A DNA stretch of 64,000 nt from Isoetes taiwanensis (lineage: Eukaryota; Streptophyta; Lycopodiopsida; Isoetales; Isoetaceae), in assembly GCA_021234155.1 (NCBI GenBank), contig JAJEKV010000013.1, forward strand, positions 5,772,775-5,836,774. The letters run 5' to 3'. The first letter of the stretch is position 1; every line of letters starts with the position of its first letter. The notes under the pieces are model-generated. The model was not told the origin of the DNA. It made no database searches and saw only the letters and a list, made by a program, of their open reading frames with translations. A program made the position numbers and the translations under genes. Shown here in pieces: positions 34,583 through 46,253 of the stretch.

Positions 34583-36642
34583 GGTAAGTTCAATCTGAAA
34601 AATATGGAATTTAGCGAGACCGTCCACATCTGCAGTAACAGGTAAGCCTAAGATTCTCATCACTATGTTATGATAATTCAAAAAAATGTTAATGCAGCAA
34701 ATCTATGCTACAACTGCCACATCTGGCCATAATCATTTCTTTGTTCCTTAGAGAACAAAATAACTTTGCAATTCCAGTGTCAGAAATGTCTCTCAGGCTA
34801 AGAATTCTAGCGTAATTAGTAGCAAAAAAGCTCAAATCAAACATTTCTCAATATGAAACATAGTTAGAGTTCACTGAGTCATATGTCAGCAAACTATTTA
34901 ACTCTTACAAAATAATGAAATGTATGAGCTGATTTTGATGCTCTGCGGCTTGCCGGAGTTGAGAGCACAGAGTTAATAGCTTCTACTCCAGCAGATCAAG
35001 AGGTAATAAATGGAAAAGACATGTAGAGAGCACATTAGAGGAATCCTTGCAAGTAGTGGATTAATCAGAAAAAAGATACAGGTCAGTCTATTCTAGACAG
35101 TAATTTTCGTAATTGCGTGGAACCAAAGAAAAACAATGGAATTGAAAATAATTCAACAGGCGACATACCTTATGTGAACAAAAAAACTTGAGCAATCTAG
35201 CTCTATTTATATCTAGAGAAAACCACAAAAAATTACACCTAGATTGATTGACAATGATTCATAAAAATCTTATTAAATCCAAACTAGCCTAACCGGATGC
35301 ATATTAAATTTTACATGGTGCCTGATCTGGCAACGAAAGATTTGTCGATTCTGAAAATCAAATAGCTATCCTTGGAGATGATCAATATATTTGTTGTCAT
35401 GGGCTTCCTCTTTGTAGATCCGACGAAAGCGAAGAAGAGCTCCGCCTTTGTCGTCGACAACTAAGTGGCCAAGAGGCCGTTTTTTTTTTTAATTCTCAAA
35501 CTGCTATTTTTTTTTCCCCACCACTGAAACACAGAATATTCAAAAACATAAATGTATCGCTAATAAATTTAAAAGGCATCTTGCCAACAATAATTATATG
35601 AGTTAGATATATGCACTAAATCTTTCTTGGTTAGTAACTCGCATGAAAACAATAGAAAACCCACAATTTTATGCAAGCAAAGATGAATTGAAAACCCAAG
35701 ATTCTATGCAAAGAAAGTTGCATCGCTTATCATATGAGACTAGCTAGAAATAAGAGGCCAACAAAAGATCATATCAGCTTCATGTTAGCATGCAAGAGAA
35801 GATGAGGTATTGGAGCTAAAATATGACACTAAAATGAGTTTTACCTTTTTTTCCTGCTGCCACCATTGGTAATTAGATTATTGTCCTCCACTATGCTTTT
35901 CATCTGCTTGGATGGATTGTCTTGATAAGATAACCTATTGCAGGAACATCCCAATAGTTTAGGGTGCATGAATTATTGCTCATCTATCCCTTCGATGATA
36001 AAAAATGCGAGGTGGGACTTATACACCACTATAAATGTGCTTAGAGTAAGGGAACAGACTCCCACCCAAACACCACCAAAGCTTCCAATAGTAGTAGCTG
36101 ACTATTTGAAGAACCATAAGGGTGAGGTTCGACTACGGTGTACATTCTCTGAGGACGTGGCATTAAAGTTCCTTAATTTAAATAACAATTGTAACGGGAT
36201 AATTCCATATGTGAAATATAAAAAATTCATGTACGACACATTAAAGATCAAGGAAGGCCCAAATTTCGCTAAAGCGTCTGTTTTTAGACTTGATAGAAAG
36301 AAATAGCAGGCAAATCAGGGTTAACTGCCACAATTGACATTCCATTGTAGATCGCAGCTTTGCTAATCAAAACTTTTGTCATCTTAGGTAGCAAATTTTC
36401 CTGCATCTCTCTGCATCTCCCGATAAGCTTTCCCATCACTAAAAATCTTGATTTGTGACTCCAAGTCACGATCTTCCACCCTGCAATGGAACAACAAAAG
36501 AAGCTTCACATACTCATGTGTGGCCTTTTGATTCATCCCTTCAATTACTACCAGGATAGTGAAATCTGGGCCTAGAGAAATAGAAAAAAAAAACAAAATA
36601 GAGATCCACATGGCAATATTTGAGCAAGGGTGCCTAGAGAAA

Positions 36643-36681
<39 letters not shown>
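34583..36681. other. Mostly gene-free stretch with one exon-like frame
   Basis: AT-rich, with T runs near 35480 and 35510 and an A run of about 35 bases near 36645-36680. The frame at 35938-36306 is the only part with natural protein composition and is listed separately. No promoter or RNA gene supported. Confidence 0.4.
35938..36306 (+). CDS. Exon-like open frame, unknown protein
   Basis: An open stretch of about 122 codons directly after a good splice-acceptor sequence (AACCTATTGCAG, ending at 35940). It contains CMNYCSSIPSMIKNARWDLY, PKLPIVVADYLKNHKGEVRL and TFSEDVALKFLNLNNN. Composition is natural rather than chance. It ends in a lysine-rich tail and TAG. I find no donor or second exon and no known domain. 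It could be one exon of a host gene or a decayed transposon gene. Confidence 0.35.
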   Translation: MQEHPNSLGCMNYCSSIPSMIKNARWDLYTTINVLRVREQTPTQTPPKLPIVVADYLKNHKGEVRLRCTFSEDVALKFLNLNNNCNGIIPYVKYKKFMYDTLKIKEGPNFAKASVFRLDRKK

Positions 36682-36682
<1 letters not shown>

Positions 36683-37445
36683 AAAATAGAGATCCACATG
36701 GCAATATTTGAGCAAGGGTTTATTATAGTATTTTTTTTAAGCCCATCCAATATTGGCCGTCCTTTAAAAAAAACTCATGGCAACGCCATATGGATATTTT
36801 CAATTAACTTCCACTCAAGTAGAATACATCACAAGGATGCCTCTATGACATACCTAATATCAACCAAGGGTTTATTATAGTATTTTTTTTAAGCCCATCC
36901 AATATTGGCCGTCCTTTAAAAAAAACTCATGGCAACGCCATATGGATATTTTCAATTAACTTCCACTCAAGTAGAATACATAAAGGACGTAGGCCCGGTA
37001 GGGCTGGTGTGCTAAAACAAAATAGAGGTCCACATGGCAATATTAGAGCAAGGGTTTGTTATAGTATTTTTTTAAGCCCACCCAATATTGGCTTGGCTGT
37101 CCCTTAAAAAAAACTCATGGCAACGCCATATGGATATTTTCAATTAACTTCCACTAAAGTAGAATACATCACAAGGATGCCTCTATGACATACCTAATAT
37201 CAACCAAGGGTTTATTATTTAAGCCCATCCAATATTGGCCGTCCTTTAAAAAACTCATGGCAACGCCATATGGATATTTTCAATTAACTTCCACTCAAGT
37301 TAATATCAACAAAGGGTTTATTATAGTATTTTTTTTAAGCCCATCCAATATTGGCCGTCCTTTAAAAAAAACTCATGGCAACACCATATGGATATTTGCA
37401 ATTAACTTCCACTCAAGTAGAATACATCACAAGGATGACTCTGTG
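36682..37445. repeat. Tandem array, five units of about 110-180 bp
   Basis: Units share AGGGTTTATTATAGTATTTT, then AAGCCCATCCAATATTGGCC, an A-rich stretch, GGCAACGCCATATGGATATT and ATTAACTTCCACTCAAGTAG. Copies begin near 36714, 36865, 37051, 37207 and 37313. Some units add a block with ACAAAATAGAG(A/G)TCCACATGG (36593, 36682, 37016), and others add CATCACAAGGATGCCTCTATGACATACC. The units differ by small deletions, so the array grew by unequal exchange of mixed units. Confidence 0.75.
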
Positions 37446-37484
37446 ACAATCTAATCTAATGTGAACCAATTCAACCTTGTCATT

Positions 37485-37550
37485 ACAAGGAATTGAACCC
37501 TAGTCTTTGGCTTGAAAGACCAAGCGCCTAACCAAGACCCCAAGCTTAAA
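37485..37550 (-). ncRNA. tRNA-like block, probably SINE head
   Basis: On the minus strand the sequence has a box-B match GGTTCAATTCC (complement at 37489-37499). It also has an anticodon-like arm TTGGTCTTTCAAGCCAA (loop CTTTCAA) and a D-arm-like TCTTGGTTAGGCGC upstream, in tRNA order and spacing. The acceptor ends do not pair, so this is not a functional tRNA gene. A tRNA-derived SINE head fits better. The body, if any, would run into the tandem array at lower coordinates. Confidence 0.5.
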
Positions 37551-39430
37551 CTTTAAGAGAAAGCTATGTGTCTTTCTAAAAGGACAAAGGCCAAAAAGGG
37601 AATTTACCTTTAAGGACCTTTCAAGAGACTATAAAAGAGCACATATAGATGGATGAGGAACGAAGACTCACCGCCATAGCCCTACTTCTCTTCCTCTCTT
37701 GATTTCTGCCTCCAATTCTCCATAGCCAAGCTTGTTGGTCAAGCGGGATAAAGATTTCTTGCTCTAGGATAAAGACTTCCTGGTGAATTCGGTTGGATGG
37801 ATTGAGTGATTATCCTTCCTAATATGCAAGGAAGAAGCCTTGGGCACATGCTTACTAGTGAGTCTTCCACACCAATATCAACGTCTTGATGTATATCCTT
37901 CTGCTCCTAGACTATGGGACATGTAGAAAGTTGAAGAAGGTATATCGTAAGCCATCTACATTGCTTGCTTCTAGACATCCTTATTTTTAAGCATCAACTT
38001 GACCAATCTGTCTCATCAACTAGCAATTGCGCGTTAAGTGGAGGATGTCAATCCTTATTTCCTTGATTTGCCAACCACCACACACTTTTCCATCACCACA
38101 CTCTTTCCCTCTGCCCACCTTTTAATTGAAGAGTAAACTTTGAAGACATCTCTAAGAGTATCAAAATATATGAACATCAAGCTCGAAGAATCACAGTGGT
38201 GATTTTAAGAACTAAGTTGCCTTTTAGCTTTAGCAAATTGCTTAGGCGATCTGCTCGAGCTATATCATGTCTTCCAAGCTAAGCTAGAAATATGGGACAC
38301 ACCCTTCTCATTTAAGCTTCAAGTGGCCTAGAACATCGCACCTGCGATTTGTTTCAGCTAAAGGAAATTGCCATTACGATCTTCAAGTACAACTTTTTGT
38401 TGTGATGATACCGTACTAGCTGCTCATTTAAGCTCCAAATGGTTACGCATATGCGATTCTCTTTAGCAAAACGAGGTCACCTCCGTTGTTTGTAGCGTTG
38501 ATGCCCTCATAACTAGGGTTTAGGGTTTAATGTCAAACTCAACATGATGTTAAAGAAGACTAGCTAAAAGCAGCCGTAGAACTCTTGTTAAAATGATCAT
38601 GTAGCTTTGAGTTTGAAAGGATCAATCTTGGAAGTGTTGAAATCACCTCTAATTTAATCTTCCTGATGGTCTGAAAAGAATGCCTGAGAGTGGCAAGAAA
38701 AATGCTGGCGAGTGCCTGAAAAGATTGCTTGAGGGCTGAAGGCACTGGAGAAGAGCGCTAGAGAAGAATGCCTGAGAGCGCATGATTGAGCAAGACTTGA
38801 TCTTCTATTGCCATGTTCAAATTTCGCATGTGGGGAATTCGAATTGTCTCAATTGCCCTGAGATCTACCTAGTACAAGATTGTGTTGTACTACATAGATT
38901 GTTTGGGTTTCCCAATTTGAATTATTTGAATTTGCAATGATGACATATATTTGAAAAGGGACCATGATTCAAATTGGAATTTGAGGCGTATTCGTACATT
39001 CCTCGAAAATGGGCACCTAATTTTCTTGGCACTGGAAAGGTCCATAATTTTCACGATGAGGTTAATTCAGGTGGCACAATAAATACATTAGAGAAAATAT
39101 GGGATCTCAAGATGTCCCCCTAAGAAATATTATGGTTTATTTTTTCTATTTTCCTAATTATATTGGAGAGCATTTAGCCTTCATAAATATAGAATCCAAG
39201 TGCATCCTTGTAGCCCACTTAGATCTATCCCCTTTGGCCACGTCATTTCTAGAGAGAGAAGAGGAAATCTCGATTAGGGTTCTGGGAATCAGTTCGTGAG
39301 ATCTCGGGCGTGTCTCTAAGATCGCCCTGAGATCTCCCTATTCAAGCGAGGTGTCTGGGGGTTTTCCAAGACAACAACTGCACGATTTGAACTCGAGATC
39401 CAAGGTTTAGGGTTCATGTGGGTCGCGAGT
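37551..39430. other. Gene-free stretch
   Basis: No long frame or known element. A two-unit telomere-like AGGGTTTAGGGTTTA at about 38515 is too short to matter. The region just before 39430 is AT-rich and leads into a tandem repeat. It may include the promoter side of the gene at 39691, but no element can be fixed. Confidence 0.4.
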
Positions 39431-39653
39431 TTGAATTTAAATTTCCCTCATTGTAAGTGCTCGAAAATTTTGAATTCTAGTTCAAATTTGAATTTCCCTC
39501 ATTGCATTTGCTCGGAAAAATTTGAATTATAGTTCAAATTTGAATTTCCCTCATTGCATTTGCTCGGAAAAATTTGAATTGTAGTTCAAATTTGAATTTC
39601 CCTCATTGGAAGTGCTCAGAAATTTTGAAGTGTAGTTCAAATTTGAATTTCCC
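39431..39653. repeat. Tandem repeat, four to five units of about 53 bp
   Basis: Units follow the pattern AGTTCAAATTTGAATTTCCC TCATTG, then CATTTGCTCGGAAAAATTTG or a variant with AAGTGCTC. The middle two copies are almost identical and the outer ones more diverged. Each unit contains the small palindrome CAAATTTGAATTT. The array ends about 40 bp before the most likely start codon of the next gene. Confidence 0.8.
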
Positions 39654-39690
39654 GCACCTGAAACATTTGAATTCAGTATACATTACAACA

Positions 39691-42065
39691 ATGGAGTTTC
39701 TGGGATGGTTTCTGCTAGCTGCTGTCATTGTCATGGTTCAATTTAGAATTACCTTGCCTTCATTAGAGTTTGCAAAATCTATTGTCAGCAAAGAAGAACA
39801 TAATGCTTTGAGATTGAGTGGAGCCAAGCATGCTGATATCTGGACAGTAGAGAAAATTTACCCACGAAATCCATTCACGGGTAGATATCCAAACTTCAAT
39901 TGTGTAACAAGCCTTGTGAGGTTTGTTTGTGAGGGAAAGTCGGGGCTACTAGGCTACTGCGAGAGCCTGGCACAATATAGTTTGCAATTAGTATATCACA
40001 ATAACAATTTATCACATTGCTTGCATTTGAGAGATACGGAGTTGTGCAAATTGAGAAATCGATTAGAAGCAACAAAAGAAGGGGAAAAGGATAAGCAAAT
40101 CAGCCAGTTAACAAAAAGGAATTCTCAATTGGAGGAAGATATTGTGATGTTTCAGCAATGTGTCAAGCAATTAGAGGTTGCACGAATTTCAGCAGTAAAT
40201 GATGCTAGAAAGAATATGAAACAATGTCGTGTCCTGCAAAAGAGATTGGAGAGATCAAAGAGGACTGTTCTTGGTGCTCAAGAGAGAATAAAAGAATTCA
40301 AGCCAATTGAAACACTTAATATTAAGTGTGGGGCTGCTCGAAGGAGAATTTATGCTATGAAGCAAGTGCTACAGTCAAATAAGGCAAAGAAGGGCGTGAG
40401 GAAGAATGTTGGCAACATTGTGAGAAGTATTGCCACAAAAGAAGAAATCATTTCAATGTTAAATTCACCCGAGAATTCTGATTTGAAGAAATCTATTATG
40501 GACATGCTTCTTAATGAGGTGAGTTCTAAAATGGATGCAAATAAAATTCAAAATGTATGTGATTCTGTTGGAATTAGTACAGCAGCTTATAGGTTGCTCT
40601 TCAAGCAATTCTCGGATGCATTGAACATGGTTGGGACAAATAAAGTTATGGTTCCAAGGCCACACCATTTGAATCTTGTCAGGGCAAGGAGAAACACCAT
40701 GGTTGAAGAGATCCTTGGAGGAATGCACTCCATTAAGTGTGAAGCACCATTTACTAAATCAGTGCCAAGATCTAACAAAGGTATCTCCAATGACAACAAA
40801 ATTATGAGTCTCAATGAGAGAAACAATTTGTGGTTTGACCTCGAAAGCATTCTGAAATTTATGGTTGTTTTCTATAATATACATGAATATAGCATTCACA
40901 ACAGCGGGTTAGAGGTATGTTTGAAGCTTGATGAAATGGAACTCAGCCACAAAGTCAAGTATGAAAGAGTGTCTTAAACACTCATGAATCGGGCATTTGC
41001 TGCAGATTATGAATATCAAAGAATGTTAAAGAGGAAGGATAGAGACCCCGAGTGGTTTTCAATCCAATCCGAGGATCATACGTGGCGGTTGGGCCTTTTC
41101 CAAGTTCAGAAGGAGAGTAATGAAGTGTTGCAATGGGTTTTTGAGCAGACAGGTATATCTATGCTTGTGGACAGCTATAATAAAGGTAAGAAGGTTTGTG
41201 TTGAAGGTTTTGGTTCTTTTTTGATTAATTTCCACCTGGCATCAGATTTGAAAACTGAGAAAGCCATGTATAATATTAGGTCTTCTGGTTTCTCGAATGT
41301 GCTTGTATTGCTGTGAGACTTTGAAAGATACAAAAAATGGCCCCTCAAAGAGTACTCTCAAATGTAACCAGCTTTTAGCACCTGATAGACACCTGAAGGA
41401 TAAAGATCTGATCCCAATTTTGCCTATTCCCTTGGATAGAGTTCACATTTGTACGTTGCATGCTCTTGTTAGGATAGTAGAAAAGATGATTTGGCTTTCA
41501 GAGTGCTTTGTTTGGAACATTAAGGATGAGAAGCAACGGAAAGAAGCTATTGAACAAGTGAAGACAGTCTTATCAACTGCAGGATTGCATGGTGGATGTG
41601 TGAAGCTGGAAAAGGATACTAGACAGTCCTCCAATGGAAGAAGCTCGGTTCCAGCCAAGGTGTCTATTGGAGGTGAGAGGGCAAAGCACGTTCTATGCAA
41701 TGAAAGTGCCAAGGTAGATGTATGGGACTTTGGGAAAAAACTCATAGATGCAGAGATGGACAGAACCACTAATGGAATAACCAGAAAAAGGCATGCATGG
41801 AATGCCTTGTCCAACTTAAACTTCTTTGTTCTTGAAACAATACTTCTTCTTGCTGAGCAATTCCGGATTCAATGTTGTTAATGCATTTACAAAGGCATTA
41901 CATAGATGCATGGGGGGAGAGCGAAGTTACACATTATGTGCATATAATATTTGCACATGGGCCTTGGTTTGCAGATAGGTATGGCAGCTTGGCCATATGG
42001 AACACACAAGGCATGGAAAAATCACATAAGCAAGCCAAGATGGTTTTCAATAGGAAGACTCAACG
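39691..42065 (+). pseudogene. Coiled-coil / transposase-like gene of unknown family, broken
   Basis: One long gene can be followed through four open parts: 39691-40977, 40984-41316 (same frame, one TAA between), 41297-41881 (frameshift) and 41872-42065 (second frameshift). The start at 39691 (MEFLGWFLLAAVIVM) is preferred because codons upstream lie in the tandem repeat. In order: an N-terminal hydrophobic segment, a coiled coil (residues about 115-200, ISQLTKRNSQLEEDIVMFQQ), a basic part, a segment with H-L-A-S-D-L-K, a C-x2-C pair (LYCCE), LDRVHICTLHALVRIVEKMI, and a C-terminal GMEKSHKQAKMVF. The Asp, Cys pair and late Glu with EKxHKxAK suggest an RNase-H-fold transposase, by inference only. 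About 790 codons. It stops where the LINE fragment begins. Confidence 0.6.
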
Positions 42066-42069
42066 AGGC

Positions 42070-43450
42070 GGCAATACATGAATTCCCGGCACCTCAGGTA
42101 GGCGCCCGGGGGCAGAGGTGAGTCCGCAGATCCAAAATCTTCTGGAGGTAGGAGCCAAGGGATCGAACCGACGAGCGTCTTGAATAGCTTCGTCTGGAGG
42201 CGGACCAGTCGCACCAAGAGAATGTAGCGAGCCAATCGACTATAATAGGCGGACAGACTCGGAAGGCATGGCTTTCATCTCAACAACCCCGGTAGGAACA
42301 ACACCGACAAAGCTTGTCCCGGCGCTTGGTTCTCCAACCCACCGACCCATCTCAAGCCCGAAGATGGTGGGCCCTCGTTCGAATGGGCCAGCGATGATCC
42401 CAGCGCTTCTTCATGGGCAATCGAGAACGCAGGTAGAATGGGCCTCGAACCCAGTGGAGTTTATGTCTTTGTTTGTAGTGTGCCACCTTTACGTTCGAGC
42501 ATGGTGGTCCCAGAGCTTCCCGAAAACAAGAGTCCAAGTACCCCCTCGGCCTATCCCTACGGCGTCGTGTACTGGGCGCACCTACGTCGTCTACGTTCAG
42601 TCAGCGCTAGCCACTGGCTCTCTTGTCCTTCCAACAAGCCACGAGTCATTGCGGGCTCATCGCCCTGGCGTAAGCCAAGTCGGGGGGCCGTGTCGCCCCA
42701 TGTTGGCCACCTTCGGAAATAAACAATGTGTGCATCTTTGCGGGGGCATGAATCTGTCTCTCCTGCAACAAGATCTGATATGGGCGGGGCTTGACCCCAA
42801 GTGCACAGGTCAAAAATGCCTTACGGACTGCTCTAAGTCGTTCCAAGTCGCCAAAGACACCATTGGGCCCCACACTTGACCCCATATAGAAGAACTAGCT
42901 CCACCCGATGCCCTCGAACAAATGTGACCGGTGGCCCCGATATCTGGCTTCGGCCTGTGACTATTGTTTTGCATTCATTACAACGCCTTCCAACTGCGGT
43001 CACACGAAGGCTTAATGGATGCATCCCAATACATTGAGGGCGGAAATTCCACCCCAGTACTTGTAGCTAGGTGTAACCTCTACCATCACGCCACGATAAG
43101 TGGCCTTGGGGCGCTGGATGGCGGAGGAGGATATGAGGACCACCTTAGTCTTGCCGGAGGTTGACACGCATGTCCGTCGCTGGCGAGAATGTGTCCGGGG
43201 CATCTAGGTGTGCTGCATGCCCTCACGGTGTATGGGCCAAGAGGTCCACATCATCCGCATAGATGAGTCACCGGGATGACACAGGTGCAAGAGTCGTATC
43301 TGTAGTCCCCCCATTAGCGACAAGCCGGGCTTGAGGGCTTCCAACCTGGTCAATGTAAAGTCCAAAGAGTGTGGGTGAGAGGAGGACAACCTTACCTAAC
43401 TCCAATGCTCTTGGCAAATGACCGTCCTTCCGGTTGCATGCGGTGAGTGT
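42070..43450 (-). mobile_element. GC-rich LINE reverse transcriptase fragment
   Basis: On the minus strand, broken frames carry the reverse transcriptase landmarks SPTLFGLYID (near 43345-43385), L-I-Y-A-D-D-V-D-L-L-A (YADD at 43250-43261), AKTKVVLISSSA (near 43115-43150) and VLLYGVKCGAQWCLW (near 42850-42895). The block is much richer in GC than both flanks, so it came from elsewhere. Its low-coordinate end abuts the coding of the gene at 39691-42065. No poly(A) tail or target duplications are clear. The 203-codon plus-strand frame 42268-42879 is antisense to it and not a gene. Confidence 0.75.
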
Positions 43451-44652
43451 TGGGGATTGACATTTTGCTTGCTTTCTAGAACTAAGATTGCGATTTTGAC
43501 TTGACACAAATATCCCCTTTAAAAGGATTTAGAAAAGAGAAATGGTCGCGGCTGTTTTAAATTTCTTGTATAGTCTTAATTCTTGTTGGACCAAAAAGAA
43601 AAAGAATCCACAAGTAGGAATCCCAGTCAACAATTAGCAGTTTTTTTTTATTAACTGCTTCAGTACAGCCAACTTCGGGTTTGCTACAGGTCCCTCTTCT
43701 GATCCAGATACCCATGCAAGTTCCCCTTTGACATAAATGTTGGAATCAATATAAACAAAGCTCCAAACATAAGGGTGCTTGCATGAGATGTTACCCTCAT
43801 GATTTACTTAAATTCAAAACCTACAATTCATCGTAAGTTGACTTCTCTCTTTAACTTGTTTTGGCATCATGATAGATTCTGGTGAGATATACACATCAAA
43901 CCCCCCATTAATTTGGGTGCGCCAACGATAGGACTTTAAGAGCAACCCTTTGTTGCAGTAGTATTGCTGGAAATTACTATTCATTGGAAAGGGGTTAAAT
44001 CTATTGAAATGTGAAATGTACCTGAACAGTTGCCGTTTCACATCACAGAAATAGAGGGTCCAACTTCCATTCCGAATGGAGAATAGCCATTCGGTAACTT
44101 TATCATCCCAGTCCACAAGTATTGGTTAAAGGACAAACTCTTTGGTTCAACACACATCATCATATGCAAAAACTTTATTTTCACATCATCCTTGATCAGA
44201 TGTCATTTTTTTAAGTGCATTCCTTTCCAGATTTGCCAAACATTCTGTACTTGGGACATTACTTCGGTATACGAAATAGATAATTGAGCACTTAACTATC
44301 CTGGATACTCTCTGCGAATGCAAGGACTTTCAACACAAGCAATCACTTCTGAATATCATAGCTTCCAGACACGACAAACATAATGAAATATCCTGCCAAA
44401 CATTTTCAAAAGATCTCCTGCACGATGAGATACCTTAACCAATAAAGAACGAAGATGTATTGGCAACATTAGATACATCATGTAATAGTAACAGAATCGG
44501 GCTTCACAGGGTTCTGTGAAAAGACAATCCCTTCATTAGCAGATTTCATTGTATACAAAAACGTAATTCAATCATAATTCTGATATCATTTTCATAGATA
44601 AGAAATTTACCAAGCTCGGCTGAGTATGAAGGTGCGGCATATAATCTTTCTT
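43451..44652. other. Stretch without a firm gene
   Basis: AT-rich. A minus-strand frame at 43814-44116 (100 codons) contains WLFSIRNGSWTLYFCDVKRQ and QINGGFDVYISPESIMMPKQ, which look like real protein, perhaps an exon or an old transposon gene. I find neither a splice partner nor a family. The part from about 44150 to 44652 is probably the 3' flank of the UGT gene. Confidence 0.4.
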
Positions 44653-46253
44653 TCATTCACTTCCAGTGCCGGCCATATCTTCCACAAAATCCTCCAAAGC
44701 CCTTTTTGACAAGCCATCTTTCATTTGAGCTTTCTTCGCTGCATCACGAAGCCTTTCCACATTATTCCTTGCAACCTTTCCTCTAGATCCCCTCATTAGA
44801 TCTTCAATAGCTTTCTGAACCTTCTCTTCAGTTATTTTTCCCTTTGAGAACGTTACGCCTATATTTCTATCTTCAACAATAATCTTGCAGTTAGTACTCT
44901 GGTCCACTTCAAACGGCCATCCAATCATTGGCACGCCACTGTAAATGCTCTCCATAACAGAACCCCAACCGCAATGAGTTAGAAAGCCACCAATAGAAGC
45001 ATGGCCTAAGACCAACTGCTGGGGCACCCAAGCCGCGATGCGGCCTAGCCTCGTCACTTCTAAAAATGTTTGTTGGAACGCAGAAAATTCTCCAGCAACA
45101 GAGCCAGCCCTCATCACCCATAAAAATGGCTGCCTGCTAAGTATTAAGCCCCTAGCCAATGCAGTAACATCTTCCAGTGACAGTACTGCTCTACTACCAA
45201 AGGAGATGTAAAGCACAGAATTTGGAGGACAGCTATCCAGCCATTTGAGGCACTCGACATTTTCTTTCTTAAGTGACAACTGAGTGCGACTAGCATCCTG
45301 AAACATCGGTCCAACAGGAACAAACCTTGGTCCCCATAATTTTTGCATTTCGTCAAACACTTGAGTTTCTAATTCATGAAAGGAGTTTACAAGGATCCAA
45401 GAAGACTTTTTCAAGTAATAAAGTCGCTCCCCCATCTTGTTCAGATATGGATACGAAAGATTGTGAATATGTAAAGGCAGTTGTTGAGAAGTCAACTGTA
45501 TACCAGGCATGGACTTTAGTGCTTCGGCCATGCCAGCTTTAATTTCTGATTCTGCACCAACATATAGAGAAAATATTCAAATGCTGAACTTTTGTATAAC
45601 ACCATACTCGAGTTTTCAAAGAATGACATAGAAGAGTAACCATACTAGTAGTTCATAATAATAAATTATAATGCAATAGTGTGGACGCAGAAATTCAAGT
45701 TTCCAAACTTATCCATCTAGTTCTAGTCTATAAAAAACTTAATGAAAAACAAACCTGGTTTTGGAGAAACATATACATTTGGAGAGGCAGGAAAGGGTTG
45801 GCCCTTGGTAAAGTAACTGGGTATATGATACTCCACAGCAATGCAAGCTGCAGAGCTTGGAAAATAACATGCTTCAGGAATGTTAAATTTTTCTGCAGCA
45901 TCATGCGTCCAAACACAAACAAAGTCATAAATGATACTCCTAACACGAGGAAGTTTGGCTATAACCTTTTCAAATGCAGAGCTGAGACCAACTGTGGCCA
46001 CATAACGCAGATTGGCAGGAAGATCATCACTGGCCAAATCAACAGGGCAATCAAGAGATTCAAGATGAATGCGGCTTCGAAGGGCGGATGGAAAATTCCA
46101 GGTCTGTTTGAGCTTTTCCTGCACACTCGGGATATTAACGACCGTGATTAGCAAGCCACGAGATGCAAGACGCTCTGCTAGATGCAACATAGAAATAACA
46201 TGGCCTTCTGCGAAGTCTGGGCAGAGCACCAAATGCCTAGCCATCTCTCCCAA
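44653..46253 (-). CDS. UDP-glycosyltransferase, two exons, 465 aa
   Basis: A family 1 UDP-sugar glycosyltransferase, a cytosolic enzyme that moves a sugar (usually glucose) to small plant metabolites. Exons are 46253-45755 and 45551-44653, joined by a GT-AG intron of 203 bp (donor GTTTGT, acceptor TGCAG) that splits a Glu codon. The product is 465 residues, normal for the family. Catalytic His18 is in the C-P-D-F-A-E-G-H segment and the partner Asp is probably D110. The 44-residue PSPG sugar-donor box runs from W341 to Q384. In it, the usual HCGWNS is HCGWGS, so the Asn expected at residue 363 is Gly. The final Gln fits UDP-glucose use. The frame is intact. A second Met at residue 4 (46244) is an alternative start. 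The acceptor substrate cannot be inferred. Confidence 0.93.

Noticed and set aside
38512-38530. Telomere-like AGGGTTTAGGGTTTA
   Set aside because: Only two units. This is common by chance and in plant promoters.
42268-42879. 203-codon plus-strand open frame
   Set aside because: It is antisense to the LINE reverse transcriptase fragment. High GC alone explains the long frame.
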